This document shows positions 7,157 through 15,703 of a DNA stretch of 64,000 nucleotides, piece by piece. A model generated the notes under the pieces. It was given only the letters and a program-made list of their open reading frames with translations, was not told where the DNA came from and made no database searches. The translations under genes and the position numbers were made by a program. Numbering within the stretch: position 1 is the first letter of the stretch; each line of letters begins with the position of its first letter. This DNA comes from Fibrella aestuarina BUZ 2 (lineage in GTDB: Bacteria; Bacteroidota; Bacteroidia; Cytophagales; Spirosomataceae): positions 4,990,555 to 5,054,554 of the forward strand of contig NC_020054.1 in NCBI RefSeq assembly GCF_000331105.1, in the 5' to 3' direction.

Positions 7157-7450
7157 CTAGGCAAAATCAGATAGCTCTTTCGGGCCTTTATCAAGCCAAA
7201 GGTATTCGGGTGCTCCTTCGCAACAGGCTTGCTGGTAGGTTTCACTGGCCTGTTGCTCTGTCAGCGAGGCGGGGCCAAGCACAATTGCGTATTCGTCGCC
7301 ACCGGTTTCCACTTCTTCAATGGCAACGCCCTGGTCGGCGTATCGTTGCTGAAAATACCGGATGGTATCCACGATCACCGACCAGGTGGGTTGACTCCGC
7401 CAGTCCCACGAATGCACGGCTAAAGGTTGCTGGGTATGAATGTAGTACAT
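7157..7450 (-). CDS. hypothetical protein (97 aa)
   Basis: Not recognised. A small acidic protein with a helix (VIVDTIRYFQQRYADQG) followed by a short strand pair and an acidic tail. It is the last gene of the long minus-strand run that begins near 24 kb and directly follows the Rad52-like gene (12 nt gap). Confidence 0.5.
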   Translation of the reverse strand: MYYIHTQQPLAVHSWDWRSQPTWSVIVDTIRYFQQRYADQGVAIEEVETGGDEYAIVLGPASLTEQQASETYQQACCEGAPEYLWLDKGPKELSDFA

Positions 7451-7462
7451 GGCGGTATTGAA

Positions 7463-7981
7463 TTAGGCTTTTTGATACGAGACCTTCAGCACGACCATGT
7501 CGCCGCCCCGGTAGCTGCCATCGTTAATCTTCTTCACCAACACGTCGAGTTGCTGATTGGCCCAATCAGGAATGAATTTATCGGGCGTGTCGATCATGAT
7601 CTTGGGGTAGTTGTAGAGCGAACGACCCAAACCAAACTGCACAGCGCAGCGTTTCATGGCATCCGAAATACCGCCTTTCACCGGCTCAATGTCGGTGCGG
7701 CTGGCCCCGTCCATTTTGGCGAGCTGAACGGCTGGTGTAGCGTCGGTTGCTGGCACCGTGACGGTGATCTTGCAAAGGAACCCACCCTGTATTTCGGTAA
7801 TCTCATTCTGCCAGTTCTGCCAGCCAAACTGCCGGTCGAACCGCTCCATTACAGTCCGGTTGGTCAAGTAAGGGACCACGATCAGTTTACCGGTCTTGGT
7901 CTGCATCTGCACCCGCCATTCGATCTCTTCAGGCTGGATCGGCTGGGTCATTACCTCCAGGGCATTCGTTGTCTGTTCCAT
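7463..7981 (-). CDS. Rad52/Rad22 (Sak-type) single-strand annealing protein
   Basis: 172 aa. Residues 34-130 match the Rad52/Rad22 fold: TNRTVMERFDRQFGWQNW (40-57), GGFLCKITV, then KMDGASRTDIEPVKGGISDAMKRC and FGLGRSLY. This is the phage Sak type of recombinase, which anneals complementary single strands in recombination-dependent replication and repair. No C-terminal extension of the eukaryotic kind is present. Its place in a run with a private DnaN, HU and nucleases supports a phage-like recombination module. Confidence 0.85.
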   Translation of the reverse strand: MEQTTNALEVMTQPIQPEEIEWRVQMQTKTGKLIVVPYLTNRTVMERFDRQFGWQNWQNEITEIQGGFLCKITVTVPATDATPAVQLAKMDGASRTDIEPVKGGISDAMKRCAVQFGLGRSLYNYPKIMIDTPDKFIPDWANQQLDVLVKKINDGSYRGGDMVVLKVSYQKA

Positions 7982-8048
7982 GATTACTAAGCTAGGATAC
8001 TACTTAAATATACGCATAAATAGCCTCATTTTCAAGCAAATAAGCCGT

Positions 8049-8684
8049 TTATGGGCCGTACTGCTGATAGATTTTGTCTATCCAAATCTTAATACCTTTC
8101 AGCGTTTTACCACCGCCGATCGGGCTATTCTGGCTGGCCCAGTGCGCTTGCTGGTACCGCTGCCGGATGGCCGAAGCGAGTGGGCCGACGTCTTCCATCG
8201 TCAGCCGTTGTTGCTCGTGCTGGGGCAGAGTCAACAGCTTCTCGACGGCTTTGTCGATATACCAGTCACCACGTCCCATATCGCGCAGCGGGTAAGCAAT
8301 CCACTGGCCACTTTTGCGAAACCAGTATTGATACTGCTGCTTAAGGCCACTACCGATTGTAAGCCGCACGTACCAGTCGGAGGTGATGCGTTCGGTTTCG
8401 CCAGGCTGAGGGGGAACAGGAGGAAACATAAACATGGGTTTTGCGCCGTATCGATAAAGGTCTTCTTCCGAATACAGCCTTGTCAGTACCTTAACGAATT
8501 CGCGGTAACGTTTCCACAGGTTGCGGCCTTGCGAATAGTAGGATCGACCACAGACGGTTAGGGTACACGAGTAGTAGATATCGCCGTAGTCTGGCGTCAG
8601 TTCGACACCGACCTTGATGTCCCAATTGTGCATCCGCTGTATCTGCCAGAGGTCCGTTTCGTATTGCTTGAGCAGCTCGTCCAT
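8049..8684 (-). CDS. hypothetical protein (211 aa)
   Basis: Not recognised. It is rich in aromatic residues (Trp, Tyr) with segments CTLTVCGRSYYSQGRNLW and SDWYVRLTIGSG that look like beta strands, and a C-terminal helical part. No signal peptide. It starts 2 nt after the stop of the gene at 8687-9127, consistent with one polycistronic message. Confidence 0.5.
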   Translation of the reverse strand: MDELLKQYETDLWQIQRMHNWDIKVGVELTPDYGDIYYSCTLTVCGRSYYSQGRNLWKRYREFVKVLTRLYSEEDLYRYGAKPMFMFPPVPPQPGETERITSDWYVRLTIGSGLKQQYQYWFRKSGQWIAYPLRDMGRGDWYIDKAVEKLLTLPQHEQQRLTMEDVGPLASAIRQRYQQAHWASQNSPIGGGKTLKGIKIWIDKIYQQYGP

Positions 8685-8686
8685 GC

Positions 8687-9127
8687 TTACTGAATAGCAA
8701 CAGTCTGCGCCCGGGCCGAATAGCCAAACTGGCTATTGATCTCGTTCCGGTCCAGACTGATGTACGTTTGAGACTTCCAGGGGAAACAGATATCAGGTAT
8801 TCCTGCCTTTTCAGCGGCAGGGGCCAAATGCCAATCGGGTCCATAGTCGGTACCAACACACATGGCAAGGCGGCCATTTGGCCGTTTGTCCGAAGGCATC
8901 ATCTCGTTGATAATCTGCTGAATCAGACTCGCCTTAAACGTTTCCATCTGCTCGGCCGTAATCGTAGCCTGTGCTTGGATGGTTGGCTGTGCTGTCAGCA
9001 AAAAAAGCATTGGGTTGTCATCACCGTTGTCTTTGTTGAGCGGCTTTTGCAACTGAGCGGCCCAAAGGTCAGCGACGATTGTAGCGGCTTTACGGATATG
9101 TTCCTCGGTCGGTTGGAGCGTGTTCAT
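8687..9127 (-). CDS. hypothetical protein (146 aa)
   Basis: Not recognised. The N-terminal half is helical (EEHIRKAATIVADLWAAQL); the C-terminal half contains two cysteines (MCVGTDYG, DICFPW) and short strands. Its start overlaps the stop of the upstream 65-aa gene by four bases (ATGA), a sign of translational coupling. Confidence 0.5.
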   Translation of the reverse strand: MNTLQPTEEHIRKAATIVADLWAAQLQKPLNKDNGDDNPMLFLLTAQPTIQAQATITAEQMETFKASLIQQIINEMMPSDKRPNGRLAMCVGTDYGPDWHLAPAAEKAGIPDICFPWKSQTYISLDRNEINSQFGYSARAQTVAIQ

Positions 9128-9321
9128 TTCGCATGATTTTGTTTGTGGAACTGAATAAGGTCGGCGTAATACGAAATGCCATTGGGACCTAGCTGGCCGT
9201 GTTGCGTTAGGTGATCCGCTAAGGCATCGTATTCGGCAACTGTCGACGCCTTGGTATTAAGGTGCACCAGGGCGGCCGTGTAGCCCTCAGTTTCAGCGAT
9301 GTGTTTTGTGAGTTCGTCCAT
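9124..9321 (-). CDS. hypothetical small protein (65 aa)
   Basis: A longer in-frame reading exists, but its N-terminal 68 residues are Arg/Pro-rich shadow sequence of the neighbouring gene, so I take the Met at MDELTKHIAETEG. The product is a small, acidic, helical protein of unknown function. ATGA overlap with the gene downstream. Confidence 0.5.
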   Translation of the reverse strand: MDELTKHIAETEGYTAALVHLNTKASTVAEYDALADHLTQHGQLGPNGISYYADLIQFHKQNHAK

Positions 9322-9332
9322 GAGGAGCTTAG

Positions 9333-10013
9333 TTATAAGCGTTTGTTTTGAATGATATAGATGCAGTTGTCCTCTTTGGCCAGTGACCGGCTGTAGAGCC
9401 AGTCGGCCGCCACGATCCGGTGCTGGTGCGTACTCAAGACCGGTTTGCAGGCGTGGGTAAGTTGGTTGCCGACGTGGATGTACGTTTCGACTGACTTCAT
9501 CAGCAGCCCTTCGTCGACGCCCCAATAGTTGCCGTAGCCCGATATGGACTGGTCCAGGTGCGTGGCCCAGCAGGCGACGACCACCTGCGGCTCGTAGTAA
9601 GCGACGGCCTCCAGGGCTTCGAGCTTCTGTACGTCGGTACCGTACCTGACCAGAGGTTGCCCCATAGCGGCGTACTGGGCAACAACAGTCTTGTTAGTAC
9701 CGTCCTGCAGGTAGGAATCGGTCAGGGGAAGGCCGAGTGCCCGACCGGTGGCGCCGTTACCGGAAGCAACTTCAATAGCGATGCGATCGCCGATTTCGTC
9801 GCGCAGGAACTGAATCAGTTCGGTGGTTGGGAGTTGATACAGGGCGTTTTTGAGACAGAAATACGACAGGTATTCCTGCTTGAAGCGGCTCAGCTCGGCG
9901 GCTGGTACCGCGACCAGCTTCCCGTCGGGCATTAGGAGTTGCTCCAGTTCAGCGGGGTAATTCACGGCCCAGGCGGGGAGCACACGGGCGGGGGATGGCG
10001 AGGGGATGTTCAT
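9333..10013 (-). CDS. putative class I methyltransferase-like protein
   Basis: 226 aa. After a helical N-terminus the segment IAIEVASGNGATGRALGL (about 74-91) resembles the SAM-binding motif I of Rossmann-fold methyltransferases, and VVVACWATHLD looks like the motif IV strand. No N/DPPY or other substrate-specific motif is visible, so the target cannot be named and SAM binding itself is an inference. It lies in the minus-strand run beside the phosphoesterase gene. Confidence 0.5.
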   Translation of the reverse strand: MNIPSPSPARVLPAWAVNYPAELEQLLMPDGKLVAVPAAELSRFKQEYLSYFCLKNALYQLPTTELIQFLRDEIGDRIAIEVASGNGATGRALGLPLTDSYLQDGTNKTVVAQYAAMGQPLVRYGTDVQKLEALEAVAYYEPQVVVACWATHLDQSISGYGNYWGVDEGLLMKSVETYIHVGNQLTHACKPVLSTHQHRIVAADWLYSRSLAKEDNCIYIIQNKRL

Positions 10014-10024
10014 GGGGATGTTGA

Positions 10025-10624
10025 TTAGAGAGTAAGCTGTAAGGTGCCTAGTTCTTCCAGGCAGACGAAACGCGTGGCCCCTATGGTCATATCGATTCGG
10101 CGGTGGTGATGGCCGAAAATCCAGAGTTGGGGCTGATGCTGTTCGAGCATAGCTTGCAGGCCTTGGCTGGTGCGGCTCTTTCCTTGTATATCGAGGGCGT
10201 CGCGGTAAACGGACAGCGGGCAGTCGTGGCTCACCATGATCTGCGGCCTGACCCGTTCGTAGTCGTTCATAGCCTGGTAGAACTGGGGAATCGTCAGCTC
10301 TTCGTCACGCCACCAGTCGCGGTCCTCGACCCGAACCGACCGGTCGATGCTCTCAGCGCCCCGCACCCAAAACAGGCATTGATCTTCCTGTATGTCGAAG
10401 CCCCAGTCGCCCAGGCTGTGTGCGGCCGCCAAATAAGCCGTATCGTCGTGGTTGCCGAACAGTACTTTGTGCTGGTCAGGATTGAGGTAGTTACTGTGCC
10501 AGGTATGGTGTTTGGTAAACCCGAAGTCGCCGACTTGAATAGAGCGATCGGGCTTGTGAGTCTGGAGCAGTTTCCAGTATTGATTCACCTGGCCATGCAC
10601 GTCGCCGATAAACAGTAGTTTCAT
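10025..10624 (-). CDS. calcineurin-like metallophosphoesterase
   Basis: 199 aa with the full metal-binding set: GDVHG (7-11), GDFG (32-35), GNHD (57-60), SHD (about 134) and GHHH (about 171). These enzymes cleave phosphomono- or diesters with two metal ions. In phages they can act as nucleic-acid phosphatases or SbcD-like nucleases, though at this length there is no capping domain. Its start overlaps the upstream stop (TAATG). Confidence 0.88.
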   Translation of the reverse strand: MKLLFIGDVHGQVNQYWKLLQTHKPDRSIQVGDFGFTKHHTWHSNYLNPDQHKVLFGNHDDTAYLAAAHSLGDWGFDIQEDQCLFWVRGAESIDRSVRVEDRDWWRDEELTIPQFYQAMNDYERVRPQIMVSHDCPLSVYRDALDIQGKSRTSQGLQAMLEQHQPQLWIFGHHHRRIDMTIGATRFVCLEELGTLQLTL

Positions 10625-10899
10625 TATTCGTTGGTGATATCGCAGATCCGACCGTTAGGCAAGCGCAGATAGAGATGGACTTGATCGTATTTCGGAAAGC
10701 AGCTGGACGCCTGCTCGCGGCGCCGGTGGGCCAGCTCCTCCCAGTTCTGGATTTGCTCCCCCTGCACAGCCATCGTGACTAATACCTCAGCCTTCCCGGA
10801 TGCACAGCCAATGACGAAATAGGTAGGCTTGTTAGTGATGGCGAGTTGTTGCAGCAGCGCGTCGAGCGTAGTGGGTTTCGGAGTACGGAGCTTTGACAT
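10624..10899 (-). CDS. hypothetical protein (91 aa)
   Basis: Not recognised. A compact alpha/beta layout with strands TYFVIGCASG, AEVLVTMAV and QVHLYLRLPNGRICDI. It is translationally coupled to the phosphoesterase gene (stop TAA overlaps the next ATG by one base). Confidence 0.5.
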   Translation of the reverse strand: MSKLRTPKPTTLDALLQQLAITNKPTYFVIGCASGKAEVLVTMAVQGEQIQNWEELAHRRREQASSCFPKYDQVHLYLRLPNGRICDITNE

Positions 10900-10910
10900 T
10901 GGTGTTCGGT

Positions 10911-11081
10911 TTATTTAGCCCGTTGCTTCAGCAGTTTGCGACGCACTTTTGCTGCCTCACTCAGGTCAGACAGACTTACCCCATCCCGGCGTCGGGCTGC
11001 CGGATTACGCGTGTAATACTCGATACCATCGCTGATCAGTTGGGCGGCCGTAGTCAGGCCTGTGCGGTTAGCCGGTTTCAT
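10911..11081 (-). CDS. hypothetical basic small protein (56 aa)
   Basis: I chose the internal Met (MKPANRTGLTTAAQL); longer readings would run into the HD-domain gene and its palindromic 3' end. The product is short and basic, ending KVRRKLLKQRAK, and could bind nucleic acid. A perfect palindrome at 11137-11152 stands 55 nt upstream and may control it. Confidence 0.4.
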   Translation of the reverse strand: MKPANRTGLTTAAQLISDGIEYYTRNPAARRRDGVSLSDLSEAAKVRRKLLKQRAK

Positions 11082-11136
11082 ACCTTCTTTGCTTCGCGGG
11101 CGCTGGCCCCATAAGCGTTTTAGCTCGACAGATCGA

Positions 11137-11152
11137 TTGCTCTTAAGAGCAA
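11137..11152. promoter_or_regulatory. perfect 16-bp palindrome, candidate operator
   Basis: TTGCTCTTAAGAGCAA overlaps the stop codon of the HD-domain gene and precedes the small gene at 10911-11081. Related sequences stand at 23643-23658 and 24037-24046, upstream of other genes of this run, which suggests a shared regulator binding site. Confidence 0.5.
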
Positions 11153-11688
11153 CTGTATTTACATAAGTGAAGGAAATAACCCAGGAAGGCACCCTCAGCT
11201 TCATCAGGAGACCAGGGATCAACTATATCTGGATACGGCTCTACTTCATAGCCCCAGTCCATCGGCGTCAGCAAATCGCGTTTTTCGGTGAAGAGCATCC
11301 GTTCATCGGCAACTTTGATCGATGGGTGTACCGGGTAGGTAAACCCCAGCTTTTGCGCGATCGCCGTCATGGCCAGCGTTTCCAAGTGCTCGTAATACAT
11401 CAGGGCTGGGATTCGCTTAACGGGCCGGGACAGGTCGGTCAGATAGGCTTCGGAGGCGTCGTGCAGCAGCGCCGCCAGTTTATGTTCTGGGTCTACTTGA
11501 CGACTAACCAGAACGCTGTGCTGAGCCACTGAATAGAACTGGCGGGTATGACCCGTAAAGCGGCAGATATTGCTCAGGGCATGGGCAATGTCCTCAATGT
11601 CGATGTCATCGGGCCGGGGGTCGATGGGGTAATAGCGTTTCCCGGTGTAGGTCTGGATGTAGGGGCCAGTGCGTGTCGTTTCGTTCAT
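11143..11688 (-). CDS. HD-domain phosphohydrolase, YfbR-like 5'-deoxynucleotidase
   Basis: 181 aa. H57 (VAQHSV), H76-D77 (LLHDASEAYL), E80 and D128 form the HD metal site, in the order seen in YfbR-like deoxynucleoside monophosphate phosphatases. Phages use such enzymes to reshape the nucleotide pool, which would fit the DNA-modification genes nearby. The start MNETTRTGPYIQTYTGKRYYP matches the family N-terminus. A candidate operator palindrome covers its stop codon. Confidence 0.8.
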   Translation of the reverse strand: MNETTRTGPYIQTYTGKRYYPIDPRPDDIDIEDIAHALSNICRFTGHTRQFYSVAQHSVLVSRQVDPEHKLAALLHDASEAYLTDLSRPVKRIPALMYYEHLETLAMTAIAQKLGFTYPVHPSIKVADERMLFTEKRDLLTPMDWGYEVEPYPDIVDPWSPDEAEGAFLGYFLHLCKYSCS

Positions 11689-11709
11689 GGGTATAGTGCG
11701 CTAAGCGCG

Positions 11710-12288
11710 TTATGAGGGTTGCCAGTTGATGACGCGATCAATAAATTCCTGATTGTATAAATTGAGCCGATCGGGTTTGTGGAAACGACTTTGGGTTTTC
11801 TGGTACCAACGGATCTTGCACAACACCGCGACGTCAACAAGACAATAAAACCGGCTGTGCACGTTGTACTTCTCAGCCAGCCACTTGGGGCCGGCAAAGT
11901 GGGTTTTGATAGCTTCACGGAAATAGTAACCTAAGCTGTTACATTCATTGATTCCGTGCTGATACTGACGAATCCAGGCATCCATTTCGTCAGACGTTAG
12001 CAGGTACTGCGGCCAGTTGCGATGGATACTGACAGTTTCGGCCATCCAGTGAAAATACCCCTCGCGCGTTCGGATTGCCGTATCGTCGGTCACTACGATA
12101 CGCTCCGTAGTATTCGCCCGAAACAGCCGCTCCGCCTCCAGTACTTTCTGCTCAGCAAAGCCTAGATCGTAGCGATCCGCATACTGCTGCATACCTAGTT
12201 CCATACACCGGGCCAGCTCGGGAGCGACTAGTTTGTAGCGGGCCAAGAGTTCGGCTCCAAGCGCGGGGTTCTGTGCCAGAGTCATCAT
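11710..12288 (-). CDS. hypothetical protein (192 aa)
   Basis: Not recognised. Mostly helical, with many aromatic residues and a segment rich in Cys/Tyr (SRFYCLVDVAVLCKIRWY). No transmembrane helix or signal peptide is convincing. It sits 17 nt downstream of the C5 methyltransferase stop in the same direction, so it may act with that enzyme, but nothing in the sequence says how. Confidence 0.5.
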   Translation of the reverse strand: MMTLAQNPALGAELLARYKLVAPELARCMELGMQQYADRYDLGFAEQKVLEAERLFRANTTERIVVTDDTAIRTREGYFHWMAETVSIHRNWPQYLLTSDEMDAWIRQYQHGINECNSLGYYFREAIKTHFAGPKWLAEKYNVHSRFYCLVDVAVLCKIRWYQKTQSRFHKPDRLNLYNQEFIDRVINWQPS

Positions 12289-12305
12289 ATAGGTACATGT
12301 CGTGC

Positions 12306-14435
12306 TTAGACAGGCATCGCCGCGGCCAGACTTTCGGCCATTGCTTTCGGGATGAGCGGGTGAACGGAATTGCCGATGAACTTCTTGGCTTTGGTCGTGG
12401 AGCGGCCTAGTTTGTAGCTGCTCGGAAATCCTTGTATCCGCTTGAGTTCGGGCACTTTAAGCATCCGCATTTTGATATCGACAATGCCCAGCGCCGCCAT
12501 CAGGATTTTGATCTTCTGGGTCATGGGGCTATCGCTCGGATAGATCACGATGGCCAGCTCGCCGCCCTCGCCCGAATCGGGCTGGATCTGCACCAGGTAG
12601 TGATGCGTACCCGTCAGCAGTGCCGGCGCGGGCTCGTCGACGCTTCGGGGTACGTTGGCGTGCAGGTTGGTCATCAGCATCCGCTCGCAGCGGATCATCG
12701 ACAGCGGCGACTTATCCTGACGGGCGACGATTACGGGTGCTGGTTCGGTCAGGTCAGTGCTGTGGCCGAACCAGCCGGGGTTGTAGATAAACCCCTCGGC
12801 CCCGATCGGGGTAACAAGCCGTTGCTTGGGAATCGTGGTGAGTGCCGTCGTGGGTTCGTTCAGCGACTCGTCCTGCCCGCCCCCGCTGTAGTAGTTGACC
12901 ATGTACTGCTCGGCCCGCACCAGGTTCAGCTTCGGGTTCTGGGTCACGGTAGCCGCCGGGCCGTCGATCGACGCGGGCTGGCTTGCCCCGTACTGCTGAT
13001 CCATGAAGTGGTGCACCTGCACCAGTGACAGCCGATCTTTCGTCGTCAGCGTCCCGGCAGGCCCGTCCACCCCCGTCGTCTGCCCCCCGCCACTGTAGTA
13101 ATTGGACAGGAAGTTGACCCGCACCAGCGCGCAGCGGTTTTCGGTCGTCAGTGTCGAGCAGGGCTCGTCCAGACTCATGTTGCGCGATTCCGGTTTACCT
13201 CCGTAGTATTTCGAGATAAAGGCCTGCACCACTTCCAGATTGCCCCCAGTCGTGGTAATGGTCCGCGCCGGGTCATCGATGGATGAGGTACGTCCGGCCG
13301 GGTTGCGACCCTCGACGTCGTTTTGGCGTTGCACCAGAAACGAGGCCTTGACCAGCGCGTGGCTGTCGGCCGTCGTCAGCGCCCCGGCTGGTCCCCACAG
13401 GTCGATGTTCTTGGAATCGGGATCGCCACTGTAGTACTTGCTCAGGAACGCCTCCTCGCCGCCGGCAACGTGTTTGACAAGGCCCGCGTAGATGCGCTCC
13501 AGACTTTTTTCGACCAGATCGTGACGGTCCTGTTTCCGCAGCGCCATGTTGTATTTGCGTCCGAAAATGCTGTGCCCCTCGTCGTCGAAGTCGAGTACGT
13601 CCCGAACCGCTCGCCAGGGTTGCAGGTTACCGAACAGCGTCGTTTGCCCAGCACCTTTGCCCGTTTTGGTGCTGCGTTTCGCGTGGGTGGGCTGTGGCCA
13701 GGCGACCGGCACATTGGGACGATTGAAAATGGCGAAGAAGCGGTTGCGCGACGTGTAGCCTCCGAAGTCGGCCGCGTTGAGCATCTTCGAGTCGAAGTGA
13801 TAGCCCAGTTCCTTGATCTGGCGGAGCCACTGCTGATAGAATTGGCCCTTGGTGCGGCTCTCCGGCTGCCAGTGGTAGTCCCAGATTTTTTCCTTCTTGT
13901 GCCAGACCATCTCGCAGACGGGCGCTTTATGGCCTTCAAAGGTGTGTTTTCGATTGACCTTGGCGATCATCGGCCCCCAGGCCATGAACTCACGCACGTT
14001 CTCAATCGTGAAGTAATCGGGTTTGATCGCACGCAGGTACATCGGCATGAAGTTGGCCAGCGACCGGCTATCGGGATCGCGCGGCTTTCCCCCCTTCGCA
14101 TTTGAGAAATTGGTGCACTCCAGACTGGCGTGGAACAACACTTTGGCGTTGGGGTAGCGTAGCTTCAACTCCTGCACGATGGCCCGGATGCGGCGCGGCA
14201 ACGACTTATCACGAACATCCTCGACGAAATGCACCGTTTCCGGGTGGTTGTCTTTATGCGCTTTGATCGCATCATGATCGTGATTGACGCCGACGCCGAC
14301 GATCGCAATCCGGTAGCCCAGGGCATCAACCGCCTGCTCAATGCCTTCGGTCCAGCCACCGGCGCCACAGAAGCTATCGATGACAATTAGCTTAATCCGA
14401 AGCGGATCAATTGGTATCGCCTTACTTATGCACAT
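12306..14435 (-). CDS. C5 cytosine DNA methyltransferase with eight inserted repeats
   Basis: 709 aa, far longer than simple C5 methyltransferases. Motif I FCGAGG (22-27), motif IV LECTNFS (catalytic C107, with Glu where Pro is usual), motif VI ENV (145-147), SRNRFF (229-234) for motif VIII, and RIQGFP plus GNSVHPLIPKAMA (motif X) at the C-terminus. Between motifs VIII and IX/X, residues 330-617 hold eight degenerate units of about 35 aa, each with a KYYSGG-like start, a D/EPA..TLTT core and a LV end, where the target-recognition domain belongs. The enzyme should make 5-methylcytosine. A role in self-protection or as substrate maker for further base modification is inferred. Confidence 0.9.
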   Translation of the reverse strand: MCISKAIPIDPLRIKLIVIDSFCGAGGWTEGIEQAVDALGYRIAIVGVGVNHDHDAIKAHKDNHPETVHFVEDVRDKSLPRRIRAIVQELKLRYPNAKVLFHASLECTNFSNAKGGKPRDPDSRSLANFMPMYLRAIKPDYFTIENVREFMAWGPMIAKVNRKHTFEGHKAPVCEMVWHKKEKIWDYHWQPESRTKGQFYQQWLRQIKELGYHFDSKMLNAADFGGYTSRNRFFAIFNRPNVPVAWPQPTHAKRSTKTGKGAGQTTLFGNLQPWRAVRDVLDFDDEGHSIFGRKYNMALRKQDRHDLVEKSLERIYAGLVKHVAGGEEAFLSKYYSGDPDSKNIDLWGPAGALTTADSHALVKASFLVQRQNDVEGRNPAGRTSSIDDPARTITTTGGNLEVVQAFISKYYGGKPESRNMSLDEPCSTLTTENRCALVRVNFLSNYYSGGGQTTGVDGPAGTLTTKDRLSLVQVHHFMDQQYGASQPASIDGPAATVTQNPKLNLVRAEQYMVNYYSGGGQDESLNEPTTALTTIPKQRLVTPIGAEGFIYNPGWFGHSTDLTEPAPVIVARQDKSPLSMIRCERMLMTNLHANVPRSVDEPAPALLTGTHHYLVQIQPDSGEGGELAIVIYPSDSPMTQKIKILMAALGIVDIKMRMLKVPELKRIQGFPSSYKLGRSTTKAKKFIGNSVHPLIPKAMAESLAAAMPV
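12585..13448 (-). repeat. eight-unit protein-coding repeat in C5 methyltransferase
   Basis: Units begin at about residues 330, 365, 406, 441, 475, 509, 549 and 584. The consensus is F(L/I)xxYYSGG ... (I/L)DEPAxTLTT ... LV. Units 1-6 are close to one another; units 7 and 8 have drifted. Confidence 0.75.
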
Positions 14436-14441
14436 GGTATG

Positions 14442-14453
14442 ATTGCTATTGAG
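14442..14453. promoter_or_regulatory. operator-like half site upstream of C5 methyltransferase
   Basis: ATTGCTATTGAG shares its first eight bases with the minus-strand reading of the site at 23643-23659 (ATTGCTATCAAG). It is 7 nt from the methyltransferase start codon. Confidence 0.3.
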
Positions 14454-14457
14454 GTAT

Positions 14458-14486
14458 CCGGCGCAGCCACACGAATACTGCGCCGG
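14458..14486. promoter_or_regulatory. leader hairpin upstream of C5 methyltransferase
   Basis: A perfect 9-bp stem CCGGCGCAG/CTGCGCCGG with an 11-nt loop, 22 nt before the start codon. No T-run follows it in either direction, so it is not a simple terminator. Hairpins at similar distance precede the genes starting at 22158 and 23327. Confidence 0.5.
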
Positions 14487-14495
14487 AGGTCGGGA

Positions 14496-14876
14496 CTATA
14501 GAAAACTCAGTTGTTCACCGGGCGTCGTGCGCCCGCTCGGCGGTACCGGTATGTGCGCCGGTGGCTCTTTGGGAGCCAGTAGCGTATTCGTGACATGGTA
14601 CACTTTCGCTTCCCAGATCCGACTACCACCCAGGCCCCGGACATACGCCTGATAATCGGAGCTGTTAGTCCGTACTGTGTCATACACGAACGTGGCGGGC
14701 TTACAGCGCGGGTATCGGCGGTTGCACTTCTCAACGGCGTCACGCATCAGCTCACTAACCACCTTCGGATCATCGGTCAGCACTTGATCGAACCGCTCCA
14801 GCTGATCGACGATCACCCGTTCCAGGTTATTACGGGCCGCGTTACCGGTCCCTTTTTTGATGAAATATTGTTGCAT
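14496..14876 (-). CDS. hypothetical protein (126 aa)
   Basis: Not recognised. The N-terminal helical part (MQQYFIKKGTGNAARNNLERVIVDQLERF) is followed by a basic stretch with CNRRYPRCKP and a proline-rich C-terminus. It lies between the ParB-like gene (8 nt) and the C5 methyltransferase, so it belongs to the same transcript. Confidence 0.5.
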   Translation of the reverse strand: MQQYFIKKGTGNAARNNLERVIVDQLERFDQVLTDDPKVVSELMRDAVEKCNRRYPRCKPATFVYDTVRTNSSDYQAYVRGLGGSRIWEAKVYHVTNTLLAPKEPPAHIPVPPSGRTTPGEQLSFL

Positions 14877-14884
14877 GGGCAGGC

Positions 14885-15691
14885 TTATTTGGGAGTTGGA
14901 AACCCTTCGCTGGCTGATACGCGCAGGACAGTCAGTGCTTCTCCACCACGACGGGCGTTCCAGGCTTTGATGCAGAGCGTAAGTCGTTCGATGTTACTCA
15001 GGTTTAGCCGCCCCATCTGCCCCGCTTCCAGACGCTGCCGTAACAGAAGTTCGGGCGAGTTGTCGACAAGCCCCGCCCCGCTGGCAATGCGCTTGACGAA
15101 GGCGAGCGCCTGTTCATTATCCAGTTTACCCAGCAGGTAATACAGGAAAGCGTATTCGGTCGTAGTGAGCAGGCGACTCTTGGCGTACAGGGTTACGCCA
15201 ACATTGATGTATGGCGTCATGTCTTCCTGGCGTTGAAAGTCGACGATGTCCTGATTCGTTAAGGTGCGGGTTTTGACGCCCCACGACGAGAGCCGCCCCT
15301 GCTGATGCAGGATGACTAATCGAATCAGTCCTGATAGCGCGGATACGTTTTTGTATCCTTCGATGCTCAGCACATCGGCGGCCCGGCGCACCCGGCCCGT
15401 GTCGAGCACAGAAAAGATTTCGGGATCGCAATTGCGCGCAACCCAGAACGACTGGGTCGTATCGGACTTGACAACGGCCATTAATCGATGCTGGCCATCG
15501 AGCAGCCGCCCGGTCGTGGCAATCTTGATGGGTTCACCGGTGACCTGCCATTTGCCGGCCCGCATTTGCTCAGCCAAGAAATCGACGTGCCGATTCGTCA
15601 GGGTCCGGTTGTTCTGGTTATCGGCCAGCATAGTACGGGCGACCTCGGGCGTGATTTCTTCGAGGCCAACCGTCATAGATGGTGTGTTCAT
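14885..15691 (-). CDS. ParB/DGQHR-like protein
   Basis: 268 aa. LTNRHVDFLAEQMRAGKWQ followed by RLLDGQHRLMAVVKS (about 62-77) is the ParB/Srx-type nucleotide-binding core in the DGQHR form, common in phages and mobile elements. The C-terminal half is helical. Related domains use NTP chemistry for DNA binding, nicking or partner control; the exact role is unknown. It has no typical ParB HTH, so partitioning is unlikely. It lies just downstream of dnaN. Confidence 0.72.
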   Translation of the reverse strand: MNTPSMTVGLEEITPEVARTMLADNQNNRTLTNRHVDFLAEQMRAGKWQVTGEPIKIATTGRLLDGQHRLMAVVKSDTTQSFWVARNCDPEIFSVLDTGRVRRAADVLSIEGYKNVSALSGLIRLVILHQQGRLSSWGVKTRTLTNQDIVDFQRQEDMTPYINVGVTLYAKSRLLTTTEYAFLYYLLGKLDNEQALAFVKRIASGAGLVDNSPELLLRQRLEAGQMGRLNLSNIERLTLCIKAWNARRGGEALTVLRVSASEGFPTPK

Positions 15692-15703
15692 AATACTGAT
15701 CAG

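Noticed and set aside
13323..14105. 260-codon reading frame opposite the C5 methyltransferase
   Set aside because: Antisense shadow of a high-GC gene; the minus-strand frame carries all methyltransferase motifs.
14885..15691. ParB-like protein as a partitioning system
   Set aside because: No ParA ATPase nearby and no ParB HTH domain; the DGQHR form fits phage-type proteins better.
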